From Mercurialis annua (taxonomy: Eukaryota > Streptophyta > Magnoliopsida > Malpighiales > Euphorbiaceae): 64,000 bases of DNA. The position numbers and the translations under genes were made by a program. Shown here one piece after another: positions 48,749 through 60,941 of the stretch. The stretch is from positions 8,442,001-8,506,000 of the forward strand of contig NC_065570.1 in NCBI RefSeq assembly GCF_937616625.2, given 5' to 3'. The notes below the pieces were generated by a model. That model was not told where the DNA came from and made no database searches. It saw only the letters and a list, made by a program, of their open reading frames with translations. Each line of letters begins with the position of its first letter. Position 1 is the stretch's first letter.

Positions 48749-51700
48749 TTAGTTTCTCCTCGGTCTGATTGGCCGCCTCCATTGTTTCCTTCCAAACTTA
48801 TTGGAAAACCAATCTTGTTTTCTTCTGATGAACATGTTCCCAGCAACCACTCCAACTACAAGTCCACTTGCATACCCCATTAAAACGACCAACCAATTAA
48901 CTCCCTCTGCAGATTCAGAATCTTCATCTTCCATAAATGTCGGAGGAACTACCACCGGCGTTGATCTAGCATTTCCACATTGCTTCGTCCAAGTTTCCAC
49001 CCACAACCCTGGATTTCCTTCATATGAACTCTCTTCAAAAGTACAAAATTGATTTCCTTGTGGTATAGGCCCTGAAAGTTGGTTGAACGACACATCGAAT
49101 GACGAAAGAGCAGTGATTTCTGTCAGCTTTGTCGGAATCTGTCCTGAGAGCTGGTTCTGAGAAAGATCCAAACATTCCAGGGCTGTCAAATCTGCTAGAG
49201 AAGATGGTATGGGACCTTGAAGAATGTTTCTCGACAGGTTTAGCAATTGAAGGCCTTTAAGATTTCTCATAATATCCGGAATCTCTCCTTGGAATTTATT
49301 GTTGGAGAAATCAATGGCCACCAGTATATCAGGAATCTTCATATAATTCAATTCCAAGCCTTTGTTATACAATGTCATTGAGTAATCATAGAACCCAAAA
49401 TAAGAATAAACAAAAGAAGAATTTGGGCGCATATTATCCTGCATGTATGTCATGTGGCTTGTGTTTCTGACTTTCATGACATTCCAAATCTGAAGGAATT
49501 CTGACGGAATCTTTCCGCTGAAATGATTATTGGACAAGTCGATGACTCGGAGGTTGGTGAATCCAGTTGCAACTAAATTTTCCATTGTCCCGTAAAAACC
49601 ATTAGACCTTAAAATCAGAATTCTCAAATCGGGAAGACTGCCTAACCAAGAAGGAAAAGCATCAATAATTTGATTTCTGCCAAAATCAACCATCTCCAAC
49701 GATGAACAATTCAGTAAGGATCTTGGTAGTGGACCTTGTAATTGATTGTGGCTCATGCTAATCATTTTTATCTTAAATCCATTTCTCCACATTGACGGAA
49801 TGATTCCCTGAAAGCTATTCTTTTTGAGATCCAACAGTTTTAAGGAATCACTCAGATATCCTAGACACCGGGGAAGCTCGCCGCTAAAATTGTTGAAGGA
49901 CAAATCAAGCATTACAAGGGAATTTAAATTGCAAATCGAAGGTGAGATTTCACCCGACATTTTGTTGCGAGAAACTAGATAGAAAGAAGTTGACGTTGGA
50001 GGCATAGGAAGAGATCCTTGCAGCATATTATACCGAAGGTCTAGAGTACGTAGTTGATCCCATTGAAGTATATTTGAATCATTATCAAAACCAGTTAAAT
50101 GATTATGCGAAAGATTCAAATTTTCCAAGGATTTTAGACCCGCCCAGAAGGGGATTTGGCCGTGAATATTGTTGGAGGAAAGGTCTAGAAATGTCAACCA
50201 ATCTAATCGGTTATGTAAGAAGCTAGGGAACTCGGATAAATTGCAGGATCCCAATCCTAAGAGATTTATATTTTGGAAGCTGACGTTTGACTGAGTTTTG
50301 GTGATCAATGATAAATTGTAATTATTTGATAAAGACAAAGTGTGCAAGTTTTTTAGCTGGGAGAATACAGAAAACTCCAATGTACCACTCAACTTATTTG
50401 AACTAAGGTCAAGCATTTCAAGATTGTCGAGGTTAGATAAATTGGTCGGAATTTGGCCTTCCAATTTGTTAAATGAAAGATCCAACTGTGATAACAATGC
50501 AAGATGGCTAATCTGAAAGGAAAATTGTCCAGATAATTGGTTGGATGATAAATCTATGACCTTAAGTTGGGTGAGGTTCATAAGGATTGATGGGATTGGA
50601 CCAGTGAGTTGACTATCATACATATTAAGATGAGAAAGTTGAGTGAGGTTCATGAGCCAAGATGGGATCTCACCTTTCATGTTGATTCTGTTCAAGAACA
50701 ATTGAGTGAGCTTGGGGAGCTTACCGATCCAAGCGAATGAAGAAGTGTGAATGTTGAAGTGATTATAGGAGAGGTCCAAATACACAAGCTTGGTAAAATT
50801 ACTGAATGAGGGCGGAATCTGATCGGTGAAGACGCAATCTGTGATGTCGAGATTTTTCAAATGGACAAGGTTTTCAACGGAGGAGGGGATGAAATTACAG
50901 TCGGATAACTCTAGTTCTTCCAAGTAGATAAGGTTTCCAATTGAAACAGGTATATGTGCAGTAGAATTCCTCTCGGAAAGGGAATTTGTTCCGGAAAGCT
51001 TTAATGACTTTAGTGGTTTCCCGAACTGGAAATTCGGCAAGTCAATTTTAAGATACGGGTTGATAGTCAGATCAAGTATTTTCAGATTCGGGAGTTGGAA
51101 GATAGCAACAGGAAATTCACCTGTCAAACCACAAGAATCAAGAAGGAGAGATTCTAAAGACGAAAAATTCGACAGGAGCTCCGGAACACTTGAATCAATG
51201 TTCACAGTTGAGAGATGAAGTTCCTTCAAATCGGTCAACTGTCGAACAATATCTCCGAAACTAGGCTTTTGGAGGTTTAGCTCATAGTTATTAGATAGGT
51301 CGAGAGAAACCAAGTCAAACAGATTCGAGAGCTGTGGTGGGATTTGGCCAGAAAAGTATGAATACGAGAGGTTGACATAAGTTAGACTCGAGAGCTCGCC
51401 TATTCGCGATGGAATTTCCGACGATTGAAAGTTATTACAGGCTAAGTTAAGTGTTCGAAGGTGAACGAGGGCGAAGAGGGTAGAGTTGGAGTTGATAGAA
51501 GCAGATATGCAACTGTTACTAAGATCCAAGCTAATGACATGATCAGTTTTATTCTCACACCCTGCACCTTCCCATAAACAGCAATCACCTGATCTGACCA
51601 ATTTCCATGACTCAACTTTTGAATAATCAGAATTGGAAAAACAACTGTTGGTACTCAAAAAACTATCTCTGAATTGCAGCAATGCAGACCTCTCGTCGTC

Positions 51701-51799
51701 GTGGCAACGGAGCTTTATAGACGAAGAAAACAACGGTAAAAATATTGCCAAATTATATAGTATGAAAAAGAATATCGCGTAATTCGAAGATAACTCCAT
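48749..51799 (-). CDS. Leucine-rich-repeat receptor-like protein (RLP)
   Basis: A cell-surface receptor without a kinase domain, of the type that recognises microbial or apoplastic signals together with SOBIR1/BAK1-like kinases. One exon, 1,016 aa. Signal peptide about 1-26 (hydrophobic, ending LFSSS). An LRR N-cap has C32, C73, C74 and C81 (GDCCLWEGAGC). Roughly 30 extracellular LRRs of the LxxLxLSxNxLxGxIP type follow, to about residue 920, with a non-LRR island near 730-800 before LVAIDFSNNKFQGEIP. Then come a C-cap, an acidic juxtamembrane segment (EDEDSESAEG), one transmembrane helix (about 967-991, with GxxxG spacing in GYASGLVVGVVAG) and a short basic tail. The first C-cap cysteine is missing (GNPGLWVETW, W933). 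Resembles RLP/Cf-type genes; ligand unknown. Confidence 0.95.
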   Translation of the reverse strand: MELSSNYAIFFFILYNLAIFLPLFSSSIKLRCHDDERSALLQFRDSFLSTNSCFSNSDYSKVESWKLVRSGDCCLWEGAGCENKTDHVISLDLSNSCISASINSNSTLFALVHLRTLNLACNNFQSSEIPSRIGELSSLTYVNLSYSYFSGQIPPQLSNLFDLVSLDLSNNYELNLQKPSFGDIVRQLTDLKELHLSTVNIDSSVPELLSNFSSLESLLLDSCGLTGEFPVAIFQLPNLKILDLTINPYLKIDLPNFQFGKPLKSLKLSGTNSLSERNSTAHIPVSIGNLIYLEELELSDCNFIPSSVENLVHLKNLDITDCVFTDQIPPSFSNFTKLVYLDLSYNHFNIHTSSFAWIGKLPKLTQLFLNRINMKGEIPSWLMNLTQLSHLNMYDSQLTGPIPSILMNLTQLKVIDLSSNQLSGQFSFQISHLALLSQLDLSFNKLEGQIPTNLSNLDNLEMLDLSSNKLSGTLEFSVFSQLKNLHTLSLSNNYNLSLITKTQSNVSFQNINLLGLGSCNLSEFPSFLHNRLDWLTFLDLSSNNIHGQIPFWAGLKSLENLNLSHNHLTGFDNDSNILQWDQLRTLDLRYNMLQGSLPMPPTSTSFYLVSRNKMSGEISPSICNLNSLVMLDLSFNNFSGELPRCLGYLSDSLKLLDLKKNSFQGIIPSMWRNGFKIKMISMSHNQLQGPLPRSLLNCSSLEMVDFGRNQIIDAFPSWLGSLPDLRILILRSNGFYGTMENLVATGFTNLRVIDLSNNHFSGKIPSEFLQIWNVMKVRNTSHMTYMQDNMRPNSSFVYSYFGFYDYSMTLYNKGLELNYMKIPDILVAIDFSNNKFQGEIPDIMRNLKGLQLLNLSRNILQGPIPSSLADLTALECLDLSQNQLSGQIPTKLTEITALSSFDVSFNQLSGPIPQGNQFCTFEESSYEGNPGLWVETWTKQCGNARSTPVVVPPTFMEDEDSESAEGVNWLVVLMGYASGLVVGVVAGNMFIRRKQDWFSNKFGRKQWRRPIRPRRN

Positions 51800-52719
51800 A
51801 ATCTGAAAAGATAATTTTCTGACTTTACAGATATTGTTATGACAGAATTCCTGTGGAGCTATTGCAAATATGCAAGTCGTCTCTTATCAAACTCATAAAA
51901 CATTGTTAATTGTAAATCAATTCTTAGTCATTAACAAGCAACTTAATAAGCAGCCATTGAGTCATTATATAAAATCATATAATCAAATAGAAAAGTCCAA
52001 TTTGTTATCGTCATTTCGAATAGAATGCGATAAATTAAAAAAAATGAAATTTGACAAACTCAATTTAATTTAATATAGATTGCTTTTGCAATCAAGATTT
52101 GACTTTGCAATTTTGTAATTTAATGGTTTTATAATTATTTATAATTCGATTTGAAACTAAATATTTTTATAACTATAACAATATTTTGTATAAATTTGAT
52201 TATTATAATTTTGCATATAATTTATTATATTATTAATTAATAATTTTATTATTTGAATTAAACTTTAATTTTTTATATAAGTATAATCACATAAATAATA
52301 AATGAGAAAACTAATTATTCTATTATATTAGCAAAATAACAATAGATATAAAATCTGAAAAAAAGAGCCAAAAAATTATGATAATAACCTCAATTAAAGT
52401 TATAGAATTTGAGCTATAATTATTTATATTAATTACTATTAATTAAATTTTAAATATATATAATTATCGAATAATTTATTTTGTTGTAGATAGAAGGCAA
52501 ATGACTTTTTCTACAGTTATATCTCTGTTAATTATACTGTGACATGAAAACAATAATAATTATCTAATGGTGTTAAGAGCACAAAGTAACAGTATAAAGC
52601 ACCAAGCAAATTTCAATTCGGATGATTGTGGTTAAATATACATATTGAACCTTCATGTTTAGTGTAATTTTCAATTTGGACCTTAATTAACTTTTTTTCA
52701 ATTTCGTTTGTGCAATAAA
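51800..52719. other. Intergenic, AT-rich
   Basis: This is the promoter side of the receptor-like gene and then very AT-rich DNA. No gene, RNA or element with readable ends. Confidence 0.5.
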
Positions 52720-53873
52720 GAAACAGTTTGATATTGTCGGATTTTGTACCTATGATGCCTTTGTTTTACAGTGCTGATTATCAATACAACCTTATGCTTT
52801 CTTGTTATGTTATTCCATGCGTGTTCAATAGATGCTATTGAACCATAGTGACTATTTTTTCTTCTTTATCTTTTTTTGATTGCTCCAGACCTTTCGCTGC
52901 AGAAATGGAGAGGCTTATCTCTTTGAAAATGTGTAAGTGTTTTTTGATTTTGGTCATTATTACTAATTAAGACTTGAGTTTTTTTTTTATCAATTCAGTT
53001 GTTACTATAGAGTCCTTTTTTATTATATCTATCATATGATTGCTGAATCCAAATGTTTGATTGTGTCTCAGACTTGGGTTTAGAATGTTGTTGTTTCATA
53101 ATGGATGATGACTATTATAATAATTTCTCAATATTTGCATTCTAATTGCATATCAAAGTCCCTTGAAAGATGAGATGAATGTTTACCTTATGAATCAAAA
53201 GTTTGTTTAGTGGGAATGAAATGCGACTGATATTACTTGTTCGTTTTATGGATTAGTGCTGCAGGAGTCTGTGCATGGACAATCGCATGCCCTTTCTCCT
53301 CAATGTAACATTTCATCTGCATTATATGCATCTTATTCGTTCGACTAACTAAACGCGTTCATACATATTTCACGAATGTAGAATGTCATTTGAATTATGG
53401 GATCATGAATGTCTTTCTAATATAGTTCTCTGCTTCAATGGTTAGTGTAAATGTCATGGAAGGAGAACCAGAGGATCGCATGATGATGACAGGATGTTGC
53501 TGACATTTTCTGTGTTGGTTGTGGTTCAACTGCAGGATGGACATATGTAAGATTTGGTTTTGTTGAATTATTTGACTGTTAATGCTCGGTTTTCTATTTA
53601 GTGAATGTTAATTCGGTTCCTTAGATTCTACCCTTGACATTGTCCTGCTACACGCTGTATGCACATGAGAAGTCACAAAGGTACAAGCAAGGAAAGTTCA
53701 TCCTTGAGAGGTGAGAATTAATGTTTAATGGTAATTATATCAATTTTTAAATTATGAATTTGAGATCGACTATCGTTGTTGAGCAGGTTTAAGGTTGGAA
53801 GCAACTACATTATCGACGGAGAAGCTCAGGCTCTTGAACCAAGTGATGATGATAGCAACTAAAGACACTCCAG
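52720..53873 (+). pseudogene. Broken tandem duplicate of the Yippee gene (exon 1 missing)
   Basis: It matches 59,690-60,844 in both exons and introns, so it arose by DNA duplication, not retroposition. Exon 2 (52,889-52,932) is intact. Exon 3 (53,446-53,546) has lost 8 bases after ATGACAGGAT, which shifts the frame to an early stop. Exon 4 has lost its acceptor AG (CTACACGCTGTATGCAC instead of TTTCAGTTGTATGCAC). Exon 5 has an in-frame 12-base loss after GTTTAAGGT. Exon 1 and its upstream region are absent. A Mutator-like MITE lies about 50 bases downstream. It is very unlikely to make a working protein. Confidence 0.92.
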
Positions 53874-53924
53874 AAAAGGCTTCTTTCATGTGTTAACAAA
53901 AGATGGAAAATACATTATAATTTA

Positions 53925-54428
53925 GGCCTAATATCTTAAAAAACCCCGACCTTTTAGCCCCTTTTCAATCATACCCCGACGTTGCAAATTTGTCAATTTT
54001 ACCCTATTTTACATTTTTGTGTTTCAATTGTACCCTGAAAAATTAAATTAACGTCTTTTGCGTTTGGAAATTTGTTTAAAATATTATACATGTCTCGCAT
54101 ATATTAATTGTATATTTTTAAAATTTATTTAAATTTAGTTAAATTAATTAAGAATTTAAATTAGTGTTAATTTGATTATGGTTTTTAGTTAGTTTTTAAA
54201 AATAAAGGACTTATTTGTACTTTTTTGAATAAAAAAGAATTTAATTTCATGTTTAGACTTAATTAATTGAACGATTTAATCATTTAAGTAAAAAAATTAA
54301 CAAAAATTAAAATATTGGGGTACAATTGAAAATGGAAAATTCAAAAGTGGGTAAAATTGACAAATTTTTAACGTCGGGGTAGAATTGAAAAAAAGTTTAA
54401 AGGTGAGGGGGTTTTGAGTGATTAGGCC
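53925..54428. mobile_element. Mutator-like MITE, copy C (504 bp)
   Basis: Same family as 26,087-26,590 and 27,450-27,954, with long inverted repeats from GGCCTAAT to ATTAGGCC. Flanked by a perfect 9-bp duplication TATAATTTA (53,916-53,924 and 54,429-54,437). Confidence 0.92.
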
Positions 54429-54737
54429 TATAATTTATAGGAGAGTATAAAAAGTTATTTTTAGAGTGTATATAGTCTTTCCCAGTTTGTTATAAGCTTC
54501 TGCTTTACGTACTTATAAGATAATTTTCTAACAAATAGAACTCTCATTTATAACAGGATTACTATTTACTTGATGAATTATACTAGTGCTATATTATTGC
54601 ATTACTCATTAATATAATAATTTATATTAAGCATGGATATTTTGACAAAGCATTGACTAAAAATTGCCAAATGAATTTATACTTATTAATTAAATTTATA
54701 TTTATAAATGATGAAATATGAAAAGTGAAAACTTATA

Positions 54738-55009
54738 CTTCATCCAGTTCATAATATTTGGCGCATTTAGCCATTTCATATAAATTAAGAAACTAATAAA
54801 TATGTTTTGATTTGTATATACTTATATTAAATTACCCATATTAATTATCACTAGTCTTATATTTGACTAGTTTTTCTTAATCTTACTAAGTTGTTTATTG
54901 CTAGAATATATTGAAAAAAATAGCAATTAATATTTTCTTAAAACTCTAAAGTGACAAATATTATTAAAAAAAAATTCAAATGCGAAAAATATTTATGAAC
55001 CGGATGGAG
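54738..55009. mobile_element. Stowaway MITE (272 bp)
   Basis: Inverted ends CTTCATCCAGTTCATAA and TTATGAACCGGATGGAG are flanked by TA (54,736-54,737 and 55,010-55,011). AT-rich, non-coding. Confidence 0.85.
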
Positions 55010-56281
55010 TAGGAGTTAACATACTATGACTATTTATAAGTTTTCTTTTTTTGAGAAAAATATTTATATGTCATTAAATATAAATAGTTTTTAAAAAATT
55101 AATCAATAATATTTTTAAAAATTATAGTTATACAATTTTTTTAATATTTTAATAGCTATCAGACAACTAATCGCTTCTAGTAATTGGCTAAATTAGGCTT
55201 TTTGATTGAATGTAAAAAAAAATTATTTATTAATTTAGTCGTAGCTACTGCTAGAGATGAAATGTCTACCTCTTAAGCTTAGTCATCGCTAGGGTTGGGC
55301 ATGGACCGGTCATCACTAAATTAGGCTTCTTGATTTAATATTGTTTTAACTTACAATTTTGAATTATACAGACTTTAATCTTGTTCATCAGGTACGTAGG
55401 TCTCTCGGTACAACAAACGCCAAAATCAAATTCACTTTTCCTTGATCTTTATTCGCTTTTCCAAATTTCTGTATCTTTTATTTAATACTCCAAATCGATT
55501 TCCAAAACTATCAAAATTGTGAACTACATAGACTTTAATTCCGATATTTTGGTACGTAAGCATCAGAACTTAAAAACTATTGATTTAAGTCCCCATAATT
55601 CTTTTCTCTTCAATTCATCACACCTCGCCTAAAATGGTAACGCTTCGATGCTCGGACGTTGTCATTATTTATTATATATGGTGGAGTCAAAATCCATTGA
55701 AAATATGTTAATCAATTTGTACAATGGTGAAACACCATCAAATTAATATACAAACATACAAAAAATCCGTTTATTTGTAACACTTCGAACGAACTCAACT
55801 AGCCCAACCTAACTTTCAGGTAGTAATCCACTAGCCCAAAATGGCCAATCCAATTAATTTAGTAGTTGAATATAAAAAATTATAAGCTATTCAAACCATC
55901 CTCACATTTTCAATATGGGATGTAACTCCCCCTTAAATTTGCAACATTCTCATCGCGACTAACCTAAAGTTCAGTCCCAGGCTGTACCCAAGTGTTGTGG
56001 TTCATCAGCACCCCCTTCTTTTCCAGGCCTGGCACATCACAAAACACTCGAGTCGGTTTGATACCACCTCGTAGTCAACTAGCTCAAATTAGCTTTCAAG
56101 CATAATCCACTAGCTCAATAAGGTCAACTCAAGTTAATTTAGTAGCTGAATAAGGTCAACTCAAGTTAACTCCTATATGCCTTCGCGGCATTCAAGACGG
56201 ACCGACGGGCACGGTGCGACTGCTAGACACCATTTTATTGCTTGGTTGGCTCTGTATAAGGGTCTTCTCACTAAGAACAAA
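55010..56281. repeat. Degenerate repeat region
   Basis: Two related segments (about 55,795-55,865 and 56,078-56,160) share AACTAGCCC/AACTAGCTC and AATTTAGTAG motifs. The second contains a duplication of about 36 bp (AATAAGGTCAACTCAAGTTAA at about 56,118 and 56,153). These look like decayed LTR-element sequence, but no ends or coding domain can be shown. Confidence 0.45.
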
Positions 56282-56418
56282 CACTACTAGAAAACAGAGA
56301 ATTAGCGATAGAATATTTTTGATTTAACGACGGATTTTAGCGTTTTACCAACGGAAAACTTAATGGACCGACGGATTTCAGCCTTTTTCCGTCGCTAAAA
56401 TGCAGTTTTCTAGTAGTG
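56282..56418. mobile_element. Miniature CACTA element (137 bp)
   Basis: Begins CACTACTAGAAAAC and ends GTTTTCTAGTAGTG, flanked by AAA on both sides, the 3-bp duplication of CACTA transposons. Interior GACGGATTT motifs recur in both orientations, as subterminal repeats do in this family. Confidence 0.88.
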
Positions 56419-57198
56419 AAACTTCACATTTGAGGAGCCATTGATAATCCAACATGTGTTCTTTATGGTGTGTGAAGGGAAAGTGTTCATTATATGTTTT
56501 TTTGATTATATATTTCTTTGATATGATTTGGAGAAAAGTTGTTGCTCCCGGTTGTGTTTCTAGATCTTCTCTAAGATGGAAGAGAAGTCAGCTAGCCTTG
56601 TAGGAAAAATAGAGGGAAATGCTTGCTTTGGAACCGAGTCATGTTTGTAGTAGGGAGTCCATATCAAGAAAATGTCTTCAATAGGATTCAAATTTCTATT
56701 TTAGCTAAGCTGCAGAATAGGCTTAAAGGAACTGATTTAGCCATTTGGTTGTAGTTGTTGTTCCTATGTTTTCTGCATGTTTTGTTGTGGTTGATTATCA
56801 ATATTATCTCTTTGATGAATAAACAAAAAGAAGAGGTATAAATGTTATTGGCAATGGTAATGAAGAGATGATGAAAATAATTAAAAGGAAACAAAAAAAT
56901 TTAGAAAGGAAAAAAGAAAAATAAAATACGTGTTGGTGAAATGAAAATGGTAAAATTAATATAAATGTTAATGTGATTTTTTTTAACCGAGATAGATTCA
57001 TTGAAGAAAAGGTCAAGGTACAACGTCAAAGTCATATAACAATAAATAAATATATGATCTTTCAAAAACTTTAATCCAACAATTAAAAATGAAACAATAA
57101 AAGATACAAATAAAAGATAATAATCGAAAAGGAAAAATTAAGCCTAAATTCTACTAAGATGTGAAGCACAACGATGAACAAAGTCCTGTTGGTACGAG
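56419..57198. other. Intergenic, no gene seen
   Basis: Mixed AT-rich DNA. A T-run followed by AACCGAGATAGATTCATTGA (about 56,977-57,004) recalls the 3' end of a minus-strand LINE, but no coding sequence supports this. Confidence 0.4.
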
Positions 57199-57686
57199 TA
57201 GGGGTGTAACTGAGTCAATCTCGCTCGCGAGCTACTCGAAACCCGACTCGATAAAGCTTACTCGAACTCGAATTTTTAAGGCTCGTTTAATAAACGAGTC
57301 AATCTCAATCTCAGTGATACTCGACTCGAAAACTCGCGAGTAAGCTCGTTTATATATTTTTATGCTAATTTGACATGATGTTATTTTAATTTTGAACCTT
57401 AAATATCTAATTCATATATATTTCGTTAAGAAATATGCATAAAATAGGTAATATAAATTTATTTATATATAAAAAGAAATGTAGTATTTAAATTTTTATT
57501 AAATTTATTAAATTTTTATTGAAATTTATTAAATAATAATAAGACTCGATTAAACTCGTTAAGCTCGCGAGCTTTCGATAAACTCGATAAATACTCGATA
57601 AATTAACTCAAAACTCGACTCGAAATTAAACGAGTCAATCTCAATCTTCTTAGTACTCGACTCAGCTCGACTCGGTTACACCCCTA
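57199..57686. mobile_element. hAT-type MITE (488 bp)
   Basis: Inverted ends TAGGGGTGTAAC and GTTACACCCCTA with a perfect 8-bp duplication GGTACGAG (57,191-57,198 and 57,687-57,694). The interior is rich in ACTCGA and CGAGT motifs near both ends, with an AT-rich middle. Confidence 0.93.
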
Positions 57687-59315
57687 GGTACGAGGGTCTT
57701 AACTTGAATGTCGTTCGACTATACCGATAAACTGTTTGAATTTTTTTAAAGCTTCAAACATTTTAGACATGTTCTTCAAAGTGAATCAAATAGATAGAAA
57801 ATCACCAACTACAAAAAATATATATTAATTAAAAACAAATAAATAAAATATAATATTGAAAAAAATTCAATATTTAAAAATTTATGGATCATCATCTACA
57901 TAAAAAAAAATTGACATGCAAACCAAAAGACTTCAATAAGTCTTGTCCGGATCATAGATCTATAACATGCAAATAAAAAATCTTAAAAAGACAAGATTTT
58001 TTAAAAAGTTTCTAAAATGCACTAACAATAACACAAAAAACTCCATTTAAAAAGTAATTATTGGCGATAAAAGCCAACTAAAACTGAAAATGAAAAAATA
58101 AAGTAGAGAAAGCTATGAGTGTTGGGTTGTAGTTTAGGAAGAAGTGAGAGGAATTTATTTTTTAGAAAGAGAGAAAAATGAGTAGTTCTTTACGATGTGA
58201 GTTTGATTTCATGTGAATTTGAGTAGTGAATATAACTGTTTGGCAAAAAATATTAAGAGCATCTCGTTGCATATGTTATATGTAATCCTATTTTTAACAT
58301 AAAATATAGTAAAATGTTAAATATAGCATAAATTTTTAATTTGAACTTCAATGTATATTGCTATATTAAATGGTAAACTTTTAATTTAATAATTTTTATT
58401 TTATATACATAATATGAAACATTTACTATAATGTCTTAATGTAATAATTTTTTAATATTGTTTTTTATTTAATATCACAATACAAAACATTTACTATAAT
58501 GTCTTAGTGTAATCAAATAAAAATTGTACTAAGATATTATAATAATTTTTAATATAGTATAATTAAATAATAGATTATATTCTATTTACTTTAGTTAAAC
58601 AAAAATATATTGTAAGCAATTAAAATAAATTTTACTTTCTATAAGTAAAACAATATACTAAATAATTACATATAAATTTTAATAATAAAAAAGTTCAAAA
58701 TAAATTTACACTCATCATGATCATCATACACAGTCATTGTATTCCTGTTAAAAACTATAAAGAGTTATTTATTCCAAATTTTTACCATAAAAATTTATCA
58801 GTATTTTTTATTTTAAATAAATGAATAAAATTAATGGTCACGTCTTTTTTATACTATTTTTAATAACTATAAAGATTGAAATGAAACAACAATAACTATA
58901 AGAGCTTATCACCAGCTTTTAGCAAGAGGTTGAGTTTAAAATGAAATTGGTATTTGTATTTTTCAGGTATTTGTGAAATATTTCCGAAAATATTTGGAAA
59001 ATTTGGGTAATTCTATAAATAGATGTAGAAACGTTGATGAAACCATTTCATTTCATTTCATTTCATGCTCTCTCTCTACAACTGCTGGTAAACAAAAACC
59101 CAAATTCTTTTCCTCATTTTTTCCATTTCCGATCTCTGATTTTACACTCAAGATGATGATCACCATACACAGTCATTGCATTATTATTCCCGAAAATAAT
59201 AAATTTATGTATTTTGTTTTGGTTGTGTACGTTCTGTATTAATCTGATATTGAGTTGGTTTTTTCTTGTTTTTTTGAAGGGTAATAAAGAAATAAAGTGA
59301 TAGATTTGGGTAATA
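57687..59315. other. Intergenic and Yippee leader region
   Basis: AT-rich to about 58,900. The Yippee leader probably lies around 59,000-59,315: a CATTT-type short repeat (59,045-59,065) and a CT run (CTCTCTCTCTAC, 59,069-59,080) occur there. An acceptor-like TTTTTTGAAG ends at 59,279, so a 5' untranslated intron is possible. Confidence 0.45.
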
Positions 59316-60844
59316 ATGGGAAGGGTATTTATGATCACTCTTGAAGGCAACTTCTACAGTTGCAAATACTGTAAAGCCCATTTTGCTCTTGTTGATGACA
59401 TTCTCTCTAAGGTTTTTTAACTTATTCTATAGTTTTGTGAATGCATTGATCTTATATTATTTGTTTTACATGATTTCTGCTATATATTTAATTATTTTTG
59501 CTCTTTATGGTAAGCTGGTTTTGTGTGTATTAGATAGAAATAATTAAGGTGATTGTCTAAATCCCATTACAGATTATTCTAAGTTATGGAAGAAGAAATT
59601 TAAAGTTACAGTTGTTTCTTGTTTAAATTGAATGAATTTTAGGCTACATTGCTTTGGTTTTGTTTTGGTGATTAATTCATTCCTGGAAGGTGTTTGATTA
59701 TTGTCTGACGTAAAAATTGTCGTCGAATTTGGTATCTATGATGCCTTTTGTTTTACAGTGCTGATTAGCAAATGTTTCTTCTTGTGGTGGTTTGAAATGA
59801 AATTCCATATTTACTTCTTGTGTTTTGGTGTGTTCAGTAGATGCTATTGGATTACTATGAATATTTTCGTTAAGATTAATTGCCACCGTTATTCGTTCTA
59901 ATCCTTTTTTTTACGATTGTTCCAGACCTTTCACTGCAGAAATGGGAAGGCTTATCTCTTTGAAGATGTGTAAGTGTTTTTCGATTTTGGTCATCATTAC
60001 TAATCAGCTGAATCTAAATGTATCATTGTTTCTCTTCCGAATGGTTGGTTTGTTGCTGCGATGGCCGTCTGTTGTTTCATAGCGAACGATAGACTATTAT
60101 AATAATTTCTCATTGTTTGCATTCTAAATGCATATCCAAGTCCTTTGAAAGAATGGAAGATTATGTTTTCCATTATGAATCGAACGTTTGTTAGTGGGAA
60201 TGAAATAAGACTGATATTGCTTGTTTGTTTTCTGGATTAGTGCTGCAGGAGTTTGTGTATGGACAATCTCATTGCCTTCTCTCGTTGAAGTAACATATCA
60301 TCTGTAGTATATGCATCTTATTCGTTTGACTAACTTAACGCTCTCACGCATTGCCTACTTTTGTGAATGCAGAATGTCATTTGAATTGTGTGATCATCGA
60401 TGTCTTTCTAATATAGTTCGCTTCTCCAATGATTAGTGTAAATGTCATGGAAGGAGAACCAGAGGATCGAATGATGATGACAGGATTGCACACTGTTGTT
60501 GACATATTCTGTGTTGGTTGCGGTTCAATTGCAGGATGGAAATATGTAAGATTTTGGTTTTGTTGAACTCTTTGATTGTTATCAGTTTCTTAAATTCTAT
60601 CCTTGACATATTGCCCTGCTTCGCTATTTCAGTTGTATGCACATGAGAAGTCACAGAGGTATAAGCAAGGAAAATTCATCCTTGAGAGGTGAGAATTAAT
60701 CTCTGATGGTGGTTATATCAATGTTTTTATTGTGAGTTTGAGATTATCGTTTCGAACAGGTTTAAGGTTTTGGGTCCTGATGGAAGCAACTACATGATCG
60801 CCCCAGAAGCTCATGCTATTGAGGAAAGCGATGATGATCTTTGA
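59316..60844 (+). CDS. Yippee-like zinc-binding protein
   Basis: A member of the eukaryotic Yippee/YPEL family, a small zinc-binding fold; its plant function is unsettled. Five exons: 59316-59411, 59926-59969, 60437-60545, 60633-60688, 60760-60844, all GT-AG, 129 aa. The fold is complete: [19 protein letters not shown] at the start, [58 protein letters not shown]. The zinc pairs are C16/C19 and C72/C75. The C-terminus is acidic (EESDDDL). A broken copy lies 6 kb upstream. I recall a homologue at At3g08990 next to the IMP2-like gene, which fits the order here. Confidence 0.95.
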
Positions 60845-60941
60845 TTGACTATGCAATCTAGAATCATTTACATAACTGTACATGTTCTTCTTTCGGCATT
60901 GTTTTTTCATGCCGGGTGACTTCCATTTTTGCTGCTTTTAG

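Noticed and set aside
56977..57004. 3' end of a minus-strand LINE
   Set aside because: Only a T-run and a short suggestive motif; no coding sequence or target duplication.
58255..58870. Possible element starting AAGAGCATCTC
   Set aside because: No matching right end or target duplication could be found in the AT-rich sequence.
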